A DNA stretch of 64,000 nucleotides from positions 13,464,001 to 13,528,000 of the forward strand of contig NC_053043.1 of the NCBI RefSeq assembly GCF_003473485.1, given 5' to 3'. Shown here piece by piece: positions 36,324 through 51,806 of this stretch. Position numbers and translations under genes: made by a program. Source of the stretch: Medicago truncatula. Lineage: Eukaryota; Streptophyta; Magnoliopsida; Fabales; Fabaceae. Below the pieces are notes generated by a model that made no database searches, was not told the origin of the DNA, and saw only the letters and a program-made list of their open reading frames with translations. Numbering within the stretch: position 1 is the first letter of the stretch; each line of letters begins with the position of its first letter.

Positions 36324-39300
36324 CTAACAGGATCTGTTATAAACTGGAATGTTGTCTATGGAATATCCATCAAAGTCAAACTCATTATCAACTTGTCCAA
36401 TGCCTTTGTGCTGCGAGAAATACAAAAAAAAAAAAAAAAAAAAAAAATGATTTGTCTATAAAGAAAAACAAAGTAAACATAAATATTTAGGGTCAACAGA
36501 AAGGAAGAACCAACCTGGTTCAGAAACACACTCATGAGATCCTCTTGACTTTGATCAGAGAAGGGGTTAATCTCGATGTTTGTACCCGGAATTCTTTCAC
36601 TCTTACCCCTTAATGAATTATCAACAAAAGGTGTATTGAGGTGTTGACCAACATTTTGGTGATCACCTTGACTCATACCATCTCTATTTTGTCGAGTCTG
36701 TTGGATAGAGGAAAAACCACGATGGCCTAAAATCGACGGCGAGACATCAATGTTGCCTTGTAAAGTATTTGAATGTTGAGAACCATCATATGTCAGGCCT
36801 GTATTTGCTAATCCCCAATCATTGGACTTCCGATGGAGTTCATTATAAACATCATAACTAAATCCCCCTAATCCTTTAATTCCCGAAGTAGCTTCCGCAT
36901 GAAATGCACCTTTTGTACTGCTACTGGATATACCTGAAGTGCATCTAAGAGGGAAACTATTGACTGATATTCCATTTGGTCCTGTAGGTTGCATTAAAGA
37001 TGATGGAAACATTGTAGCATGAGAATTTGTATTCTCATTTAGCACCTGACCTCTTGGTTGAGACTGAGCCATCTGCGTCAACCAGGGGCTTCTCTTTGCA
37101 GCAGAAGCATTGACTCGCATATTTGCGCTGCCAAAGGATTGAGCAGACTGGTGAAAATTGGCAAACTGCTTCGGCTCAATGTTGATAGGGATTCCGTGAA
37201 GAAAGTTCACCGGTTTACTGCTGCTCATATGTTGCAGTTGCCCATCTCCAAATCTTAGTTTTGAGTTCTCAGGACTGTAAAGTCCTGCTGCTTGAAGCTT
37301 GGCTAGACTTTGCGCCGAGAACTGGCCAGAAGCTGAAAGGGTTTGAAGATCAATTTCATTTACAGAGGTTCCTCCAAATATTGACTCTTGCGCACTCATG
37401 AAGGAGTTATTCAAGTTACTTTGCTGCTGGGAAACTCCACTCAACCTTCGAAGATACAAACGGTATTTCTGTAAAAGAAAATAAAAAACAGATGAAAAAA
37501 GTAATAAAAAACATGAAGGAGTTGTTCAAGTTACTTTGCTGCTTCTTCAAGTAATATCGTTGATGATGACTGTATCTCTTAACATCCAAGGTGGATTTTT
37601 TAGTCTTTACACACCCCTTCACACCAAAGAGTGGACATCTGGAGTGTGACTCTAGCGGGCCAATGGTGGTGACTTGATAGCCAGTGGCCCATGAGATCTT
37701 GTATAGGCTCTAATAACATCTAGAATATCGGTTGCAAGATGAGGATCGTCCACCACTTCTAAACTAACTTATTATAGGTCATATCTCATCTAACATGGGA
37801 CTCTTAACAGTAACAAAAATAGAAGAAGTATAATCTTTTTAGTATATCATACCTGAAGATGACTGGCAACGTTTTCTCTAGTGAGCCCAGGAACATTCAT
37901 CATTTCCATAATCTTTTTCGGAACAGCCTCTGCATATCAATATCAATTTTGAAAACATAAGAAGGCGTCTTTACTTAACATTGCATATAAAAATCAATCA
38001 GACAAGCAGAAATATTTAAGATTTTATGGGGGAAAAGGGCCAATTTAGAGATAAAACAAACTTGTTATACTAAGGTACCAAGGGAATTTAGCACGTAAAT
38101 TATGTAGAATCACAAGGATTATATCTCAGAAAAACTTTAAGGGAATGGTTTGTGCGTTAGATGAGACACCGTGTAAAACAAACAAAGATGAAAGAGAACA
38201 TTTTTGCAAGGACATAACATAATTGAGGGACACATACTGTCTAATCCCAATTGATTCACAACAGCCATAAACTGCTGATGAAGCTCAATAGACCAAACAA
38301 CTCGCGGCTTCTTTGACGTCGAACAATCATCCCTATCATCTGCTTCATCTTCTTCATCCCTCCTCTTCTTTGAGCTCTTGCCTTCATTCGTTGAAGATGA
38401 GTAATTAGCATCAGTGGATGCCTTTTTTTCTCGATCTCTTTCATCTAATCCACCAGATTGCCTCAGATCTTTCCAGCTATTCTTTCTCTTCCTAACCACA
38501 TGCTGCCATATATTCTTCAAAGCCTCAATTCGCACAGGCTTGATTAGATAATCACAAGCACCATGTGTCACACCTTTCATTACCACGTTTTTTCCATCAT
38601 CAGCCGACATCACTATAAACACATTCACACAAACACACACACACACAATATGTCAGCTCATGTCATTGCATATTCCATCAATTGATCCAAAACAATAAAA
38701 AAAAAACAATACTTACTAATAACAGGAAGATCCATCTCCAATCCAATATGTTCCAAAAGTTTGAATCCATCCATATCCGGCATATGCACATCGCTTAAAA
38801 CAATGTCGAACCCATTTTTATTCTCTCTAAGAAGTGATAATGCAACCTCAGCTCTCTTACATTTGGTAACTGAAATAAATAGACCCAACAATCAAAACAG
38901 AATCCAATGATGAACAACAAAACTTACACAATATACTCAAGTCTCAAACTTTAACTTTGGAATAAATTCCAATAGTTGAAAAAAACACTTATCAAACAAA
39001 TCTACCATATTAAATCATATCAAAAGCATAATTCAAAAGAAAGATGGTTGCAACCAAGAATCTAAACTAAAAATAAAAATGGGTCTGAACAAAAAAAACT
39101 CATTCAAACAAAAGGGTATTACTAATTTGCATCTAAAAGCACATAAACGTTGAAAAAATGATGTAAAGTTAAGATTTTTAACACTAATTCATGATGGGCA
39201 AGAGTGAAACAAAGATGAAGATTGAAAACCTTCATAGAGGCAAAAACGGAGCATTCTTTCAAGGATCATGAGGCAAGTAGGGTCATCATCGACAACAAGT

Positions 39301-39404
39301 ACACGGAGACCCGCCGGAAACTGGTCGGAGACAAGGTTGCCGGAGTTTGATGGTGAAGTTGAGGTTGACATGGAAATTTTGTTGTTGTTGTTGTTGAGTT
39401 TCAT
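36324..39404 (-). CDS. Type-B response regulator (cytokinin signalling transcription factor)
   Basis: Final acceptor of the cytokinin His-to-Asp phosphorelay and DNA-binding activator in the nucleus. Six minus-strand exons share one frame: 39404-39230, 38869-38717, 38612-38238, 37929-37853, 37468-36515 and 36410-36324, 606 residues. Receiver domain, about residues 32-150: acidic cluster VVDDDP (39-41), phospho-acceptor Asp85 in [11 protein letters not shown] and Lys134 in YLIKPVR. A basic, acidic linker ([14 protein letters not shown]) leads to the GARP/Myb-like domain at about 210-267: [16 protein letters not shown], then [20 protein letters not shown] and [13 protein letters not shown], with SHLQKYR intact. 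The long exon 5 is the Ser/Asn/Gln-rich activation region. The poly-Asn N terminus comes from a GTT repeat. It resembles ARR1/ARR2-type members. It is tail to tail with the COBRA-like gene, 245 bases apart. Confidence 0.94.
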
Positions 39405-40493
39405 GGTTCAAAGATCCAAATAGTAGACAACAAAAAAACAAAACACAATATTTTGTTGTTTTTCACTTAGTTGAAGTAAAAAGTGATGATTTTATGGAAC
39501 ATAATGTTATTATTATATATTAAACTAAAAATGTATTGGTTGTGGTTTGATTCTGAAGTTGAAAATCTGAAACCTTATAACAGTTGTAACTTGCAAGTTG
39601 ATGTTGATGCTAAGTTCCTAGCTTACTTTATTAGTTTCACTAATATATATTTTCTTGTACATTTGTTTAATACATTATATCATTAAAGATGAATTCAAAG
39701 ATTACATTTAGTGGAATGAATCTTAAAAAAACTATCATCTATGTTTGTACATAATTGTAAACTTAAGAAATTAAAATTGCAGTTATTGTTCGAGCTGACT
39801 CTTTTGTAATATAATATTATTACGTCGTTGGTTTAACTCTTACTGATGTATTTCTTTAAATTTTAAAATTTGGTTTAATTCTAATGAGCTTTGAAATTTA
39901 ACTCACATAAATTCTTTTTAAGAAAAATAAAAAATAAATTTGTACAATTATAATACTAGTGAGAATCAAAGGTAGAAAAAAATTGTAGGAAAAAAGCAAC
40001 CCTTTTATGACATACGAGAGAAAAATTAGAGATCAAAATTTGCATAATTGAAAAATGCTTAAATGAAGTAATAAAAAATTATATTGTAGTAAAGGTTTCT
40101 GTTTTTCATACAAATTTTTATGACAATTTATATTGTAAAAATATCTTCTAAAAAATAAAGCAAACGAATGCTCCTCAATTGTACGGTTTGTGGACCTTCA
40201 TATTGAAGCATAACCCAGAGCCACGTGCAAGGATAGGGAGGGCTTTTAGATTGGACCACTGCAACATGAAAATCAAATTGGCTCATTCTGACAGTGTTAC
40301 TATACAGTGCCTTAATCCCATAAATGTCCAGGTCAAGACTTGGTTGCTTTCGTTACTATAAAGGAAGCCATAAACAAAATGATGGAAATGTGTATTATTT
40401 ATTGACTTAAATATGTAAAAATGTTCCTTTAAGTTGGTGTGTTTTTACAATTCATCTTTATATCTTGGTTTTTTCTAAATTGTCTTGGGAAAG
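39405..40493. other. Upstream of response regulator; no gene seen
   Basis: AT-rich DNA. A less AT-rich 180-base patch at about 40170-40365 stands out and gives a 60-codon frame with no recognised similarity; it could be an old gene scrap. Confidence 0.35.
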
Positions 40494-42985
<2,492 letters not shown>

Positions 42986-44806
42986 TGTTTGTAAAGGTAG
43001 GCTAGGCCTCACCTTATATCTTTCTTTTTTAAAAAACTATCATTGTAAGTTGCTAACCGTTTGTAATTATTATCTTCCGTTAACTCCTATTACAAAAACG
43101 TTGTGGTCGTAGACATAGAGACATATGACGAAGGGTGAGTTGGCAAAAGCATGTTTATGTGTCAAGAGAAATGATGAGCGGCTAGAAAGGAGAGATCAGA
43201 ATCAAAAATGCAAAATTGCACAGGTATGAAAATAAAAAATTAAAAACATAAATTTTGTTCATTCATCTCCCTCTGTTTTTTTTTTCTTCATCTCCAACCC
43301 CAATTAAAACTCTACACTTCGATTTTTAATTGTTTTTGATACCTCTTGTGTTGTAGAGCTAATTGCAGACAATTCACTATTATGGCTTAAACATGATTGT
43401 TAACTACACACTCACAACAACAATTCTTCAATCGAGTGAAAGTCTTTTCCTCTGGATAAAATTACCCTTCTTTATCTTCAACACAAATCTGGAAAAAATT
43501 ACACGGTCCACACACCATCAACAACCTCACCACAACCTCTTCCATCACCAACATCATCCATCTCTCAATCGAATTGACAACAACTTCCTATGAATCTGAA
43601 GAACTCATAATTCATCACTCAATTGAAGAACCCAAAGCACACAACAACAACAACTTCCCTAATGAATATGAGTTTGCAAGGTTATATTTTGTTTCGATTT
43701 TGAGGTGTGTTTAGTTCAATTTTGTAACTCACAACAACAACATTTAACAACAAAAATTTTCCTATGATATTGAAGAACCCCAACTTCCTATGATAATGCA
43801 AGGTTATATAAATGATTGAAATATAATAAATAATAGTATATTAATGGTAAAAAATAATAAATGTTGCATCAGTATTATAAAGAAGTCTAACAATTTGAAA
43901 TGAAAAAATATTAAAAAAGACACTTAATGTGGGACGGATGGAGTGTAAATAAACTTTCTTTTTATAGCGTGCACATCTCAAATGCAACTACTGTCACTTG
44001 CATTGCTTGTGTGTAACAGATATGAATATGAATGTTTTTAGGGAAGTTTTGAGGTTCATGCGACGTTTAACAAAAACAATTGATAGAAAAGTATAGCAGA
44101 CCCAAGTGTTTTGAGAGAGTTTTACATTCTTTCAAACTTCGCTCTTCATTTTCCCCCATCACTTCTATGTATCGTTTTTTTCTCTCAATATATTCAAATA
44201 AGTGATTTTCATATGGAGTATATTAAATTATAATTTTAAAGGATAAATTTTGTTTAAAAAAGTCTTCAAGGTTTTAAAAAAATTTATAGGATTTTAATGA
44301 CTTTCATGATTTTAAAAAACTATTAGAATTTATAATTTGGATTCCAATAAATTTACATAATGATTTTATAGATTTATAAGATTTTAAAAGATTTTATGAA
44401 TTTTAAGGACTTATTGAAAATAAAGGATTTTATGAATAAAAGATCGGAGATATTATGATACTCACTATTTTTGTTATATATGTGTCCTTCTAGTTGGAAC
44501 AAGAGTAATCATTAGTTTTTTCATTGAAACACTTCACTCAATTATTAGAATCTAAAATTATTATTGCTAAAAGTAAAAAACCTGGACTTATTGCAGTTAC
44601 AATATGGTGTAAGTGTCGTTATATTAATGTATACCGCAGAGAAAGTGTGAATGGCACGTACTCTAAACTATAAGCTCTTCCACAGTTTTGTTTAAGCAGA
44701 AGAAAAGAAGGACATGGTATACACACAACTTGATCTGACAGATTCTATGAATAAAGGGATCTTAACAGTGATGCACCAAGGGTAATGAACTTTATACGTT
44801 AAAAAA
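42986..44806. other. Intergenic, no gene seen
   Basis: AT-rich DNA. Near 43925-43945 a single Stowaway-like end (gtgggacggatggagt) is visible without a left partner. A region near 44250-44460 repeats short gattttaa/ttttatga motifs. CAACAA-rich DNA lies near 43640-43750. No convincing gene. Confidence 0.4.
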
Positions 44807-44966
44807 CACTATTAAAAAAACAAACATTAGTGAGAGAAATTTAATGAGAGAAAACATGAAGTCCTTCACTAATTTCGTCATTAAATTTTACGATTAAGAA
44901 ATTTGTGAGAAATTTTATTTTATTTCGTCATTAATTTTTTTGCTAATTTTACTTTTCCTAATAGTG
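44807..44966. mobile_element. Small CACTA-type MITE
   Basis: About 160 bases starting CACTATTAAAAAAAC and ending cctaatagtg, so the termini are inverted CACTATTA copies. A 3-base direct repeat aaa flanks both sides (44804-44806 and 44967-44969), which fits the 3-bp target duplication of CACTA elements, though an AAA repeat is weak evidence alone. Confidence 0.55.
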
Positions 44967-46477
44967 AAACGAGTAAACCACTAAATAGATTTCGTCTTTG
45001 CAAACCACTTTTAAATTAATCCTTTACTCTATTTACCCAAACTTCAATTCGTGTAGAGTTTTATAAATAAAATATTAAATTGATTATATTATTAAAAATC
45101 GCCCATAAAAAAATTAACATGGTGAAGCCTTATAGGAAAACAACATGGGTAGTTGAAGTTGTTGTTAATAAGATCATAGTACATATTATTGGTTGTTTAT
45201 GTAGGTTTTCAAATTGAGAACAAAGTCACTATAAAGTGGAACATTAAAAAAAAGTGAGATATACCAAAAAAAAAAAGTGAGAAATTAAGTAATTGAAAGA
45301 AGTAATTCTAGAATATATAACCTTCAACTTAGAGGTACATGCAACGTTACCCTACCAATGGCTTCTAAAGTAATAGCACCACAGTTTGATGCATTTTTTC
45401 ATCGATTTTCACAGCAAAAATCTAGTTGAGGAAAATTCAAGAAGAATAAGTATTTTTCTTGGGTTATATTCTTTTTGCCTTGGGACATAAATTCCTCAAT
45501 CTATTATTCCATTCCTTCATAAATGTAAACCAATGGTCACAAATAAATAAGAAGTAAAGAAACCACATATAAAAAATGTCATATATGAATTAAAGTTGAG
45601 TAGAATAGATTTATGTACACAACAAAGTAATGAGACATGTCTATGTTGTAAAATTAGACATAAATTATCTTTATAAATAATAATCAATGTATAAATAAAA
45701 GAATCAATAAAATATAAACAAAAGAGAGATCAATAAACTTATCTCTTTTAAGATTGTTGTTGAACTAGATCACCGACCACAACTCTATCAACATTTTTGA
45801 TAATCAAATCAAACCTGCTACCAAATCAACTATTAAAATTTGTAGAACGAACAAGCAGTGAGGTAGTCTGAGATGTGTTAATCGCACTGTCTTTAAGGAT
45901 TTTCCACGTAATTATACGCTAATCCTCAGGATTTAACAGACCATTCTCGACATGAAATTAAGGAATCAGAACTAACAAAAATATATTTTCAGGAAGATGA
46001 TAACCCATAGTTGTGTTATAAACTTATAGAAGAAGCATTTTTTATAGGTAGTGCATAAGTTTTCATATACATGAAAAATGGTGTTACTGGTATTGAAATT
46101 AAAAGGAACGTATCCTCTATAGAAAAGTATCATATGCAAAGTATAACTACCTTCTTAATTTTGTTTCAGTTGCAAAATAAATTACATGTGCCTAATTTCA
46201 AAGGTGAGTAAAAATGCTTAGACTTAATTAAGTCAAAATGATGTGGTCAAAAGAATTAGACCAAATTAAATATTATAATAATTTTTATTAAAATATTTTT
46301 CTATATTTCTCAATTGAAAATGTGGGACACAAAATATTCAAAACTTTTGAAATATATTCAAAATTTACAATAGTCTATCCGAGAAGTGGTCGTGTTTGTC
46401 AATCAATTTAGACTCTTTGTAGTGTCTTTGCTTGTCGTTGTCATGATTCAAATATAACTCGATACTGCAAAATTCTA
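44967..46477. other. Intergenic, no gene seen
   Basis: AT-rich DNA without recognisable coding sequence, RNA genes or clear terminal repeats. Confidence 0.45.
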
Positions 46478-46667
46478 GAGTAATGAGTAATGATACATAG
46501 ACACCCTTAGGTGACAATACATCCTTTGACACCCACACAAAAATCTGACACGTAGTCACGTGGACCCCGCACAAGCACACTTTCTCTTTTCTCTCCTCTT
46601 CTCTCTTCCTAATGCATGGGGTGTACAAGGATGTATGGGAATAAAGGGTGTCTATGTATCATTACTC
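46478..46667. mobile_element. MITE with perfect 24-base inverted repeats
   Basis: The left end at 46485 (gagtaatgatacatagacac) and the right end at 46667 are perfect inverted copies over 24 bases. The left side has an extra partial copy of the terminus (gagtaat). The flanks aattcta at 46471-46477 and 46668-46674 form a possible 7-base target duplication. Non-coding interior. The perfect ends suggest a young insertion. Confidence 0.75.
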
Positions 46668-48043
46668 AATTCTATTAGCAAAAAATCAATGAATGCTTTA
46701 AACTGATTTATATAATTGTCAATTGCAAGAACATATTAATATATAACATCAAAACAAAACAAAATAAGCACCATTACCTTATCCTCATATAATCATATTC
46801 TCAAAACCTACAAGAGAAAGTTCATTTGTGACATTGATTAATGTATAGACTCCAATGTAAAAACCAAAAAAGGAATGTTATTTGAATACTCTTTTATAGG
46901 ACAACCAAAATATATAAAGCAACCTAGGTTTTGACACAAAAACCAAAATAATAAATAGAGAAAATGAAAACATAATACGAGTATAAGAGAGAAAATTATC
47001 ATAAAAGTTATTATAAAATGGTTGTTCAAATATCATTTCTGAAAACTAAAATACATAAAAGAGAAAGCATCACATTGGTCATATTTTTTTATATTCCCTT
47101 TTGTATTTGTTTGCCAAAAAAAATTAGATACAGCTAAAAAATGTCATATAATTTTAAATGTCTAATAAATATGTATTTTGTTTATTCAGCATAACACATC
47201 TACAATTTTTCATGCCACTTGCCACCAAAGACAAAAAATGAATGAATTTGAAATAATAGAGGTTGAATGAAGAATTTCACATTAAAGAGAATGACATCCA
47301 AAAACTAAATTTCAAGATAAATAATTAAACAAATAACATAAAAAAAAACTATAAAAAAAAAAAGTTCATCATAATGGTGTGACTTTCGGGAGATTCTACA
47401 TTGAGTTTGATCATCACATTAGACTAAGAGAATCCATACAAGTGAGTTTGACACCACATTTTCACCCTAAACAATAAGGTGCTGGGTATATGAGTCACAT
47501 CACTTATATGTTGCTCAACATCTGCTCCTTTATCCAGTGTGAAACTTTAATTCACATTTGACACATTGATATTTCTCTACTAAGTATCAGACTCTTCGCA
47601 ACCGAGATCTACCCACTCCTACTTCCCCTCAATATCGATTTGGGCTATGACGCCATCATTATACCTTATTGATGAGCCAACATTATTGTGGATCAACCCA
47701 TTGCACAGAGAACAACCACATAAATAAGAATAATACAACATATTTTTACCTAATATTTTAAATATGACAAAATTCTAACCCGTACACGACACGAGTATCC
47801 ATACTTGTATACATTTATTACTGCTTGAACAATGGAAATGGAAATATGTAAGGATACGTGAAACAAACTTTATTGATTTAGGAATGGAATTAAATTCAAA
47901 ACAATTGAGGAAAATGACTCAAAAATTCATATTAATCGGCCAGAGTAGCTATATTGTTACTCTATAACATTTCACACTTCTGCTTGACGAACCAACAATA
48001 TTATTAGGATAGGTTGAAAAAACATAGACAATAGTCCTTTGAA
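46668..48043. other. Intergenic, UGT 3' flank
   Basis: AT-rich DNA. A MITE-like right end (caaatatcatttct) occurs near 47027-47040. The last 150 bases before the UGT stop share blocks with the 3' flanks of the other two UGT copies (for example aaaattcatattaa and agagtagctata). No gene. Confidence 0.4.
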
Positions 48044-49519
48044 TTAATCATGTCGCTTGGGGTCTCTCAATCTTTTAAGTTCTTCAATTAAAGCCAACAA
48101 ATTATTATAAGACGAGCCACCTTCTTGAATAGCTTGTGTAGCCTTTTCTCCAAACTCTTGAGCAAGTAGCCTCATATTTTTAGCTTCATCACCATTCTCC
48201 ATCAATCTCCTCACAGCCTTCTCTATGTTATCCCTGCTCACCAACTTCTCTCTCTCCGCAACACCATTCTTACACCATTCCGTTGCACCGACTTCCACTC
48301 CAATTCCTCGAAATTGTGTTACCAGTTTCTCGTTGTAGAATTGATCTCCATGAACCGGCCACGTTATCATTGGAACTCCCGCACTAACAGACTCTACAAT
48401 TGAGTTCCCCCCGCAATGCGTCATAAATCCCCCCACCGCAGGGTGGCTCAATATCTTAACTTGTGGGGCCCAACCCTTAATGATCAAACCCATCCTCCTA
48501 ATGTTTCTCTCTTCGAATCCCTTTGGCAACCACTTTTCTTTCTCTTCCTCACTCTCATCTTCTTTCCCTTTCTTCTCAGGAACAACCCATATGAATGGGT
48601 GACTAGATGCTTCTATTGCGCACGCCATCTCATATAGTTGTTTATCAGAGAAATAGTTGATGCTTCCAAAACATATGTACAACACCGAGTTAACTTTCTC
48701 TGAGTCGAGCCAACTCATGCATTCGTGCATGTTCACATCACCCTCCTTTCCCCTCTCTGCTTTCTCTTGAATGGTTTTACGAATAAGAGAAGTTGGACCG
48801 AGATGCCAAACCTTGTGACCCGTGGTTTTCTCATAGTGTTGGATGCACTCTTCTCCGTCAAGTTCAGTGAAGTTGTTGATGATGAGTGCTTTACTTTTGA
48901 GCACTGTCCCAAGCATCATTTTTAGGAATTTGCTAATTACCTTTGGCGGTTTTCCGCACAAGGTTATACGATGAGGAAAATTTGGAACAACAAAGGAACT
49001 TGAATCCAAATCAGAATTAGTATCAGAATGAAGTAAGTTGTTTGCTTGGAGGGATTCCACGAGAGAGACGGTAAAAAGTGACAATCCATTGAATGTGAGG
49101 TTTGGGATCTGAAGCTTATGCGCCAAGTCATTAGCCCATGGGTATGCGGAGTCGGAGATGATACAATCTGGTGGATCTTTCTCCATGAAATCCTCAATGG
49201 ATCCATGGAGGAGCATTGCGCCACGGTGGATCTTCCAAGAGGTCATAGAGTCAGTGGTGGAAGACATAGATTCAATGCCTTCAGGGAGGTCGACTTGTTG
49301 GGAGGGAAAGTCGACGGTGTGGAAGCGGAGGAAGAAGGAAGCCGCGGATGAGAGAGATTTGGTTAGGGATTGAGCGTTGGAGGGAGTGGTGATGATTGTG
49401 ACTTGTTGGCCACGGGATGCAAACATAGTTGCTATGTCACAAAGAGGGATCATATGTCCAGATGCTAGATATGGAATGAAGTGAATTTTCAGTGGTCGTT
49501 CCACTTCAACACCTTCCAT
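48044..49519 (-). CDS. UDP-glycosyltransferase, UGT73-like, copy 1
   Basis: Single-exon frame of 491 residues, normal for family-1 UGTs. These cytosolic enzymes move a sugar from a UDP-sugar to small acceptors such as flavonoids or saponins; acceptor and donor here are unknown. N-terminal acceptor half: HFIPYLASGHMIPLCDIA with the catalytic His at 22, and IISDSAYPWAND with the partner Asp at about 123. The PSPG donor box spans about 350-393: WAPQVKILSHPAVGGF, then THCGGNS, ending HGDQF with Asp392-Gln393. The near-invariant Trp of HCGWNS (box position 22) is Gly371, codon GGG. The ESEEEKEKWLPKGFEER linker and C-terminal helix are intact. A TATA-like site (TATAAAA, minus strand) lies at 49617-49623. 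Fine family placement is inferred. Confidence 0.92.
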   Translation of the reverse strand: MEGVEVERPLKIHFIPYLASGHMIPLCDIATMFASRGQQVTIITTPSNAQSLTKSLSSAASFFLRFHTVDFPSQQVDLPEGIESMSSTTDSMTSWKIHRGAMLLHGSIEDFMEKDPPDCIISDSAYPWANDLAHKLQIPNLTFNGLSLFTVSLVESLQANNLLHSDTNSDLDSSSFVVPNFPHRITLCGKPPKVISKFLKMMLGTVLKSKALIINNFTELDGEECIQHYEKTTGHKVWHLGPTSLIRKTIQEKAERGKEGDVNMHECMSWLDSEKVNSVLYICFGSINYFSDKQLYEMACAIEASSHPFIWVVPEKKGKEDESEEEKEKWLPKGFEERNIRRMGLIIKGWAPQVKILSHPAVGGFMTHCGGNSIVESVSAGVPMITWPVHGDQFYNEKLVTQFRGIGVEVGATEWCKNGVAEREKLVSRDNIEKAVRRLMENGDEAKNMRLLAQEFGEKATQAIQEGGSSYNNLLALIEELKRLRDPKRHD

Positions 49520-51654
49520 TGTTGATAAATTTATTCTATTATATTCTATTCACTATTCACGTTTCTATATCTCCCCGTGTGTGAGTGCATGAGTTCAAGT
49601 TCGACCATACTTTCGTTTTTATACGTAAATAATATACTTATTATTCATATTATTTTATTCCATCTGCACGAGAGCCACGAGGAGAGTAAGAGAACACAAG
49701 TTATCATCCATATGAATATTATGAACCTCTTGTAATAACACATGTTTAAATTCGTACGATGAATATTTATGAACATTATGTGACAATACAAGTTTAATTT
49801 CGTACGCTTTAGTTGGTGGCTAAATCTCAAACCGAAGTTGTAGAGACAAACGTTCAACCAAATGACCTTTTAAAGACAGACAGTTTAAATTCGTACTCTA
49901 TAGACAATTAAATTGGAGGCCCTTCTGTCCTACTTGGGTGCGAGTATGGTGACTTCATCTTTTTCTCTCTTCTATCAATCATTCCCTCTTTATCAAAGTA
50001 ATTGATTTTAATCATTTATCAATCAATCAATTATTTTATCTTTATCACCATGATATATATTGTTTAATCTTCATTGGAGAATTTATCATTTTTGTCTCCA
50101 TGATATTGGTACAGAGTTTCCATCGTCGCTTAACGATGATTAATCTTTGTTGGAGAATCTATAGAATACATAAGGTGAGTTTTCCCTTCCAATTTTTTTT
50201 CTTCATACACATAAATCAAGAATCGAACACCTAACCATATGTTTAAAGTGTTAAAGTTCCTTACCACTTGGACCAATATGTTATTGATTCATTATCTATA
50301 ACTAAATAAACTAAAATTATTAAAGTCCCCAAAAGTTACCCAAATTTAACGTCCACATGTTTTTTAAACGATAAAGCAAGTATTTAATTTTATTTAATCA
50401 AATCCTTAAATTTTTTATTCAATCTAAATATTTGACCTTACCAACATTATATTGGTTTGGATGAGTACAGGCATCTGATAGCATGAGAGGATTTTCATTA
50501 GAGATGAAAGGATGCCATGAAGTGAGATGATCGTTCCTCAATCCATGAGAAATTGAGATTTTTAGTTTAGATTTTGTTGAATTTGACAAATGAGTTTAAA
50601 AATAGTGGATGTCGATTCAAAACAACTTTGCATAGATAATCAATAAAAACATTCAAAATTGAGATAAGATAGTTACACAGATAATCAATGAAAACACTTA
50701 AAATTGAGATAAGGTAGTGATATAGATAATCAATGAAAACAACTTTACATAGATAATCAATGAAAACACTTAAAATTGAAATATTTAACTTTTTTTATAA
50801 AATAATTTATTCTTTTGAATCTTTAAAGAGTACTTCGGAGGCACTCACTGATTTAAGTTTTTTTTAATTGGTTGTATTTGAAAAGTTATTTTAAATAGAG
50901 AAATGATATTTTCTCTATTGTTTTTTACCATTAAGAAGAAGAAAAAAAAATTGTCACAAATTACTCATCGTTTATTACACACATTTTCTTTTTGTCCTTA
51001 AATAGCTCAATTAGAGTTTTTGTTTTTGTTCCGCATTTTATATATTTTGTTGTCTTCGCTTAATTAGTTGTTACTCCTTCCACTACAAAATACATGTTAC
51101 AATATTGGAATGTGTACTATCTATTTATCTGACTCACTTTAATCATATTTGTTAACTAATATATAAATACACATTTTAACATTTAAATGTTGTTTGATTT
51201 GTCTCCATAAATATTTTAAAATATTAATTTTATTTTTTTATTTTTTACTTTAGATAATTAAATATATTAACAATTAAAATTGTACATTAACATATATGAA
51301 GTAGTTGAGTTCGACATATATTTTAAAAAGGATGTAATAGTTTTTGGGATTTTAGTTTTCTTATAATGGGGTCCTATCCGTTTCCTTTAAAAAGAAATTA
51401 CAAAATCATAACTGCATCCCTATTCAATTTTACAGTATGATAATTAAAAATATTGTTGAACTAAATTACGACAATTGTGTAAAAAAAAAAAGCTAAATTA
51501 CGAAAGCATAATCAAAATAGCTACAAAATGATATAAATTTTTTCTCTCCAAGTGAGAAGTAAACCTACAAAAACCTAATATCATCATTAGAAATGCTTGT
51601 GTTTCCATCTAGCTATCTTCATGAATCGCTTTGAACGGTAAGAAGAAGATTGAA
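49520..51654. other. UGT upstream DNA and AT-rich intergenic
   Basis: The first 100 bases resemble the UGT copy 2 leader (tattctattc, cgtttctat). At 50590-50790 a unit like agataatcaatgaaaacac repeats three to four times as a short imperfect tandem. A tRNA-like minus-strand scrap is near 50215-50275. A degenerate Stowaway-like element may lie at about 51074-51305. No gene. Confidence 0.4.
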
Positions 51655-51806
51655 GAGCTTCATAGAGGCAAAAACGGAGCATTCTTTCAAGGATCATGCA
51701 TGAGGCAGATCATCAGCTACAAAAAGTACAGAGACCCACCAGAAACTGGTTTGAAGTTGAGGTTTGCATGGAAATTTTGTTGTTGTTCAATTTCTGAGAT
51801 CCAAAT
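51655..51806 (-). pseudogene. Detached fragment of type-B response regulator exon 1
   Basis: Closely matches the response-regulator first exon at 39228-39421 in the same orientation: shared blocks ttcatagaggcaaaaacgga, gcattctttcaaggatcatg, gaagttgaggtt and catggaaattttgttgttg, then gatccaaat from the 5' UTR. Parts of the exon are missing inside and the frame is disrupted. Weak similarity continues into the intron side (aagattgaa), so it is a DNA-level copy, not a reverse-transcribed mRNA. No other exons were found here. Confidence 0.9.

Noticed and set aside
40179-40361. 60-codon frame in a less AT-rich patch
   Set aside because: No recognised similarity or splice structure; left only as a note in the intergenic entry.
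44250-44470. Possible element from repeated gattttaa/ttttatga motifs
   Set aside because: No inverted ends or target duplication; best explained as low-complexity AT-rich DNA.
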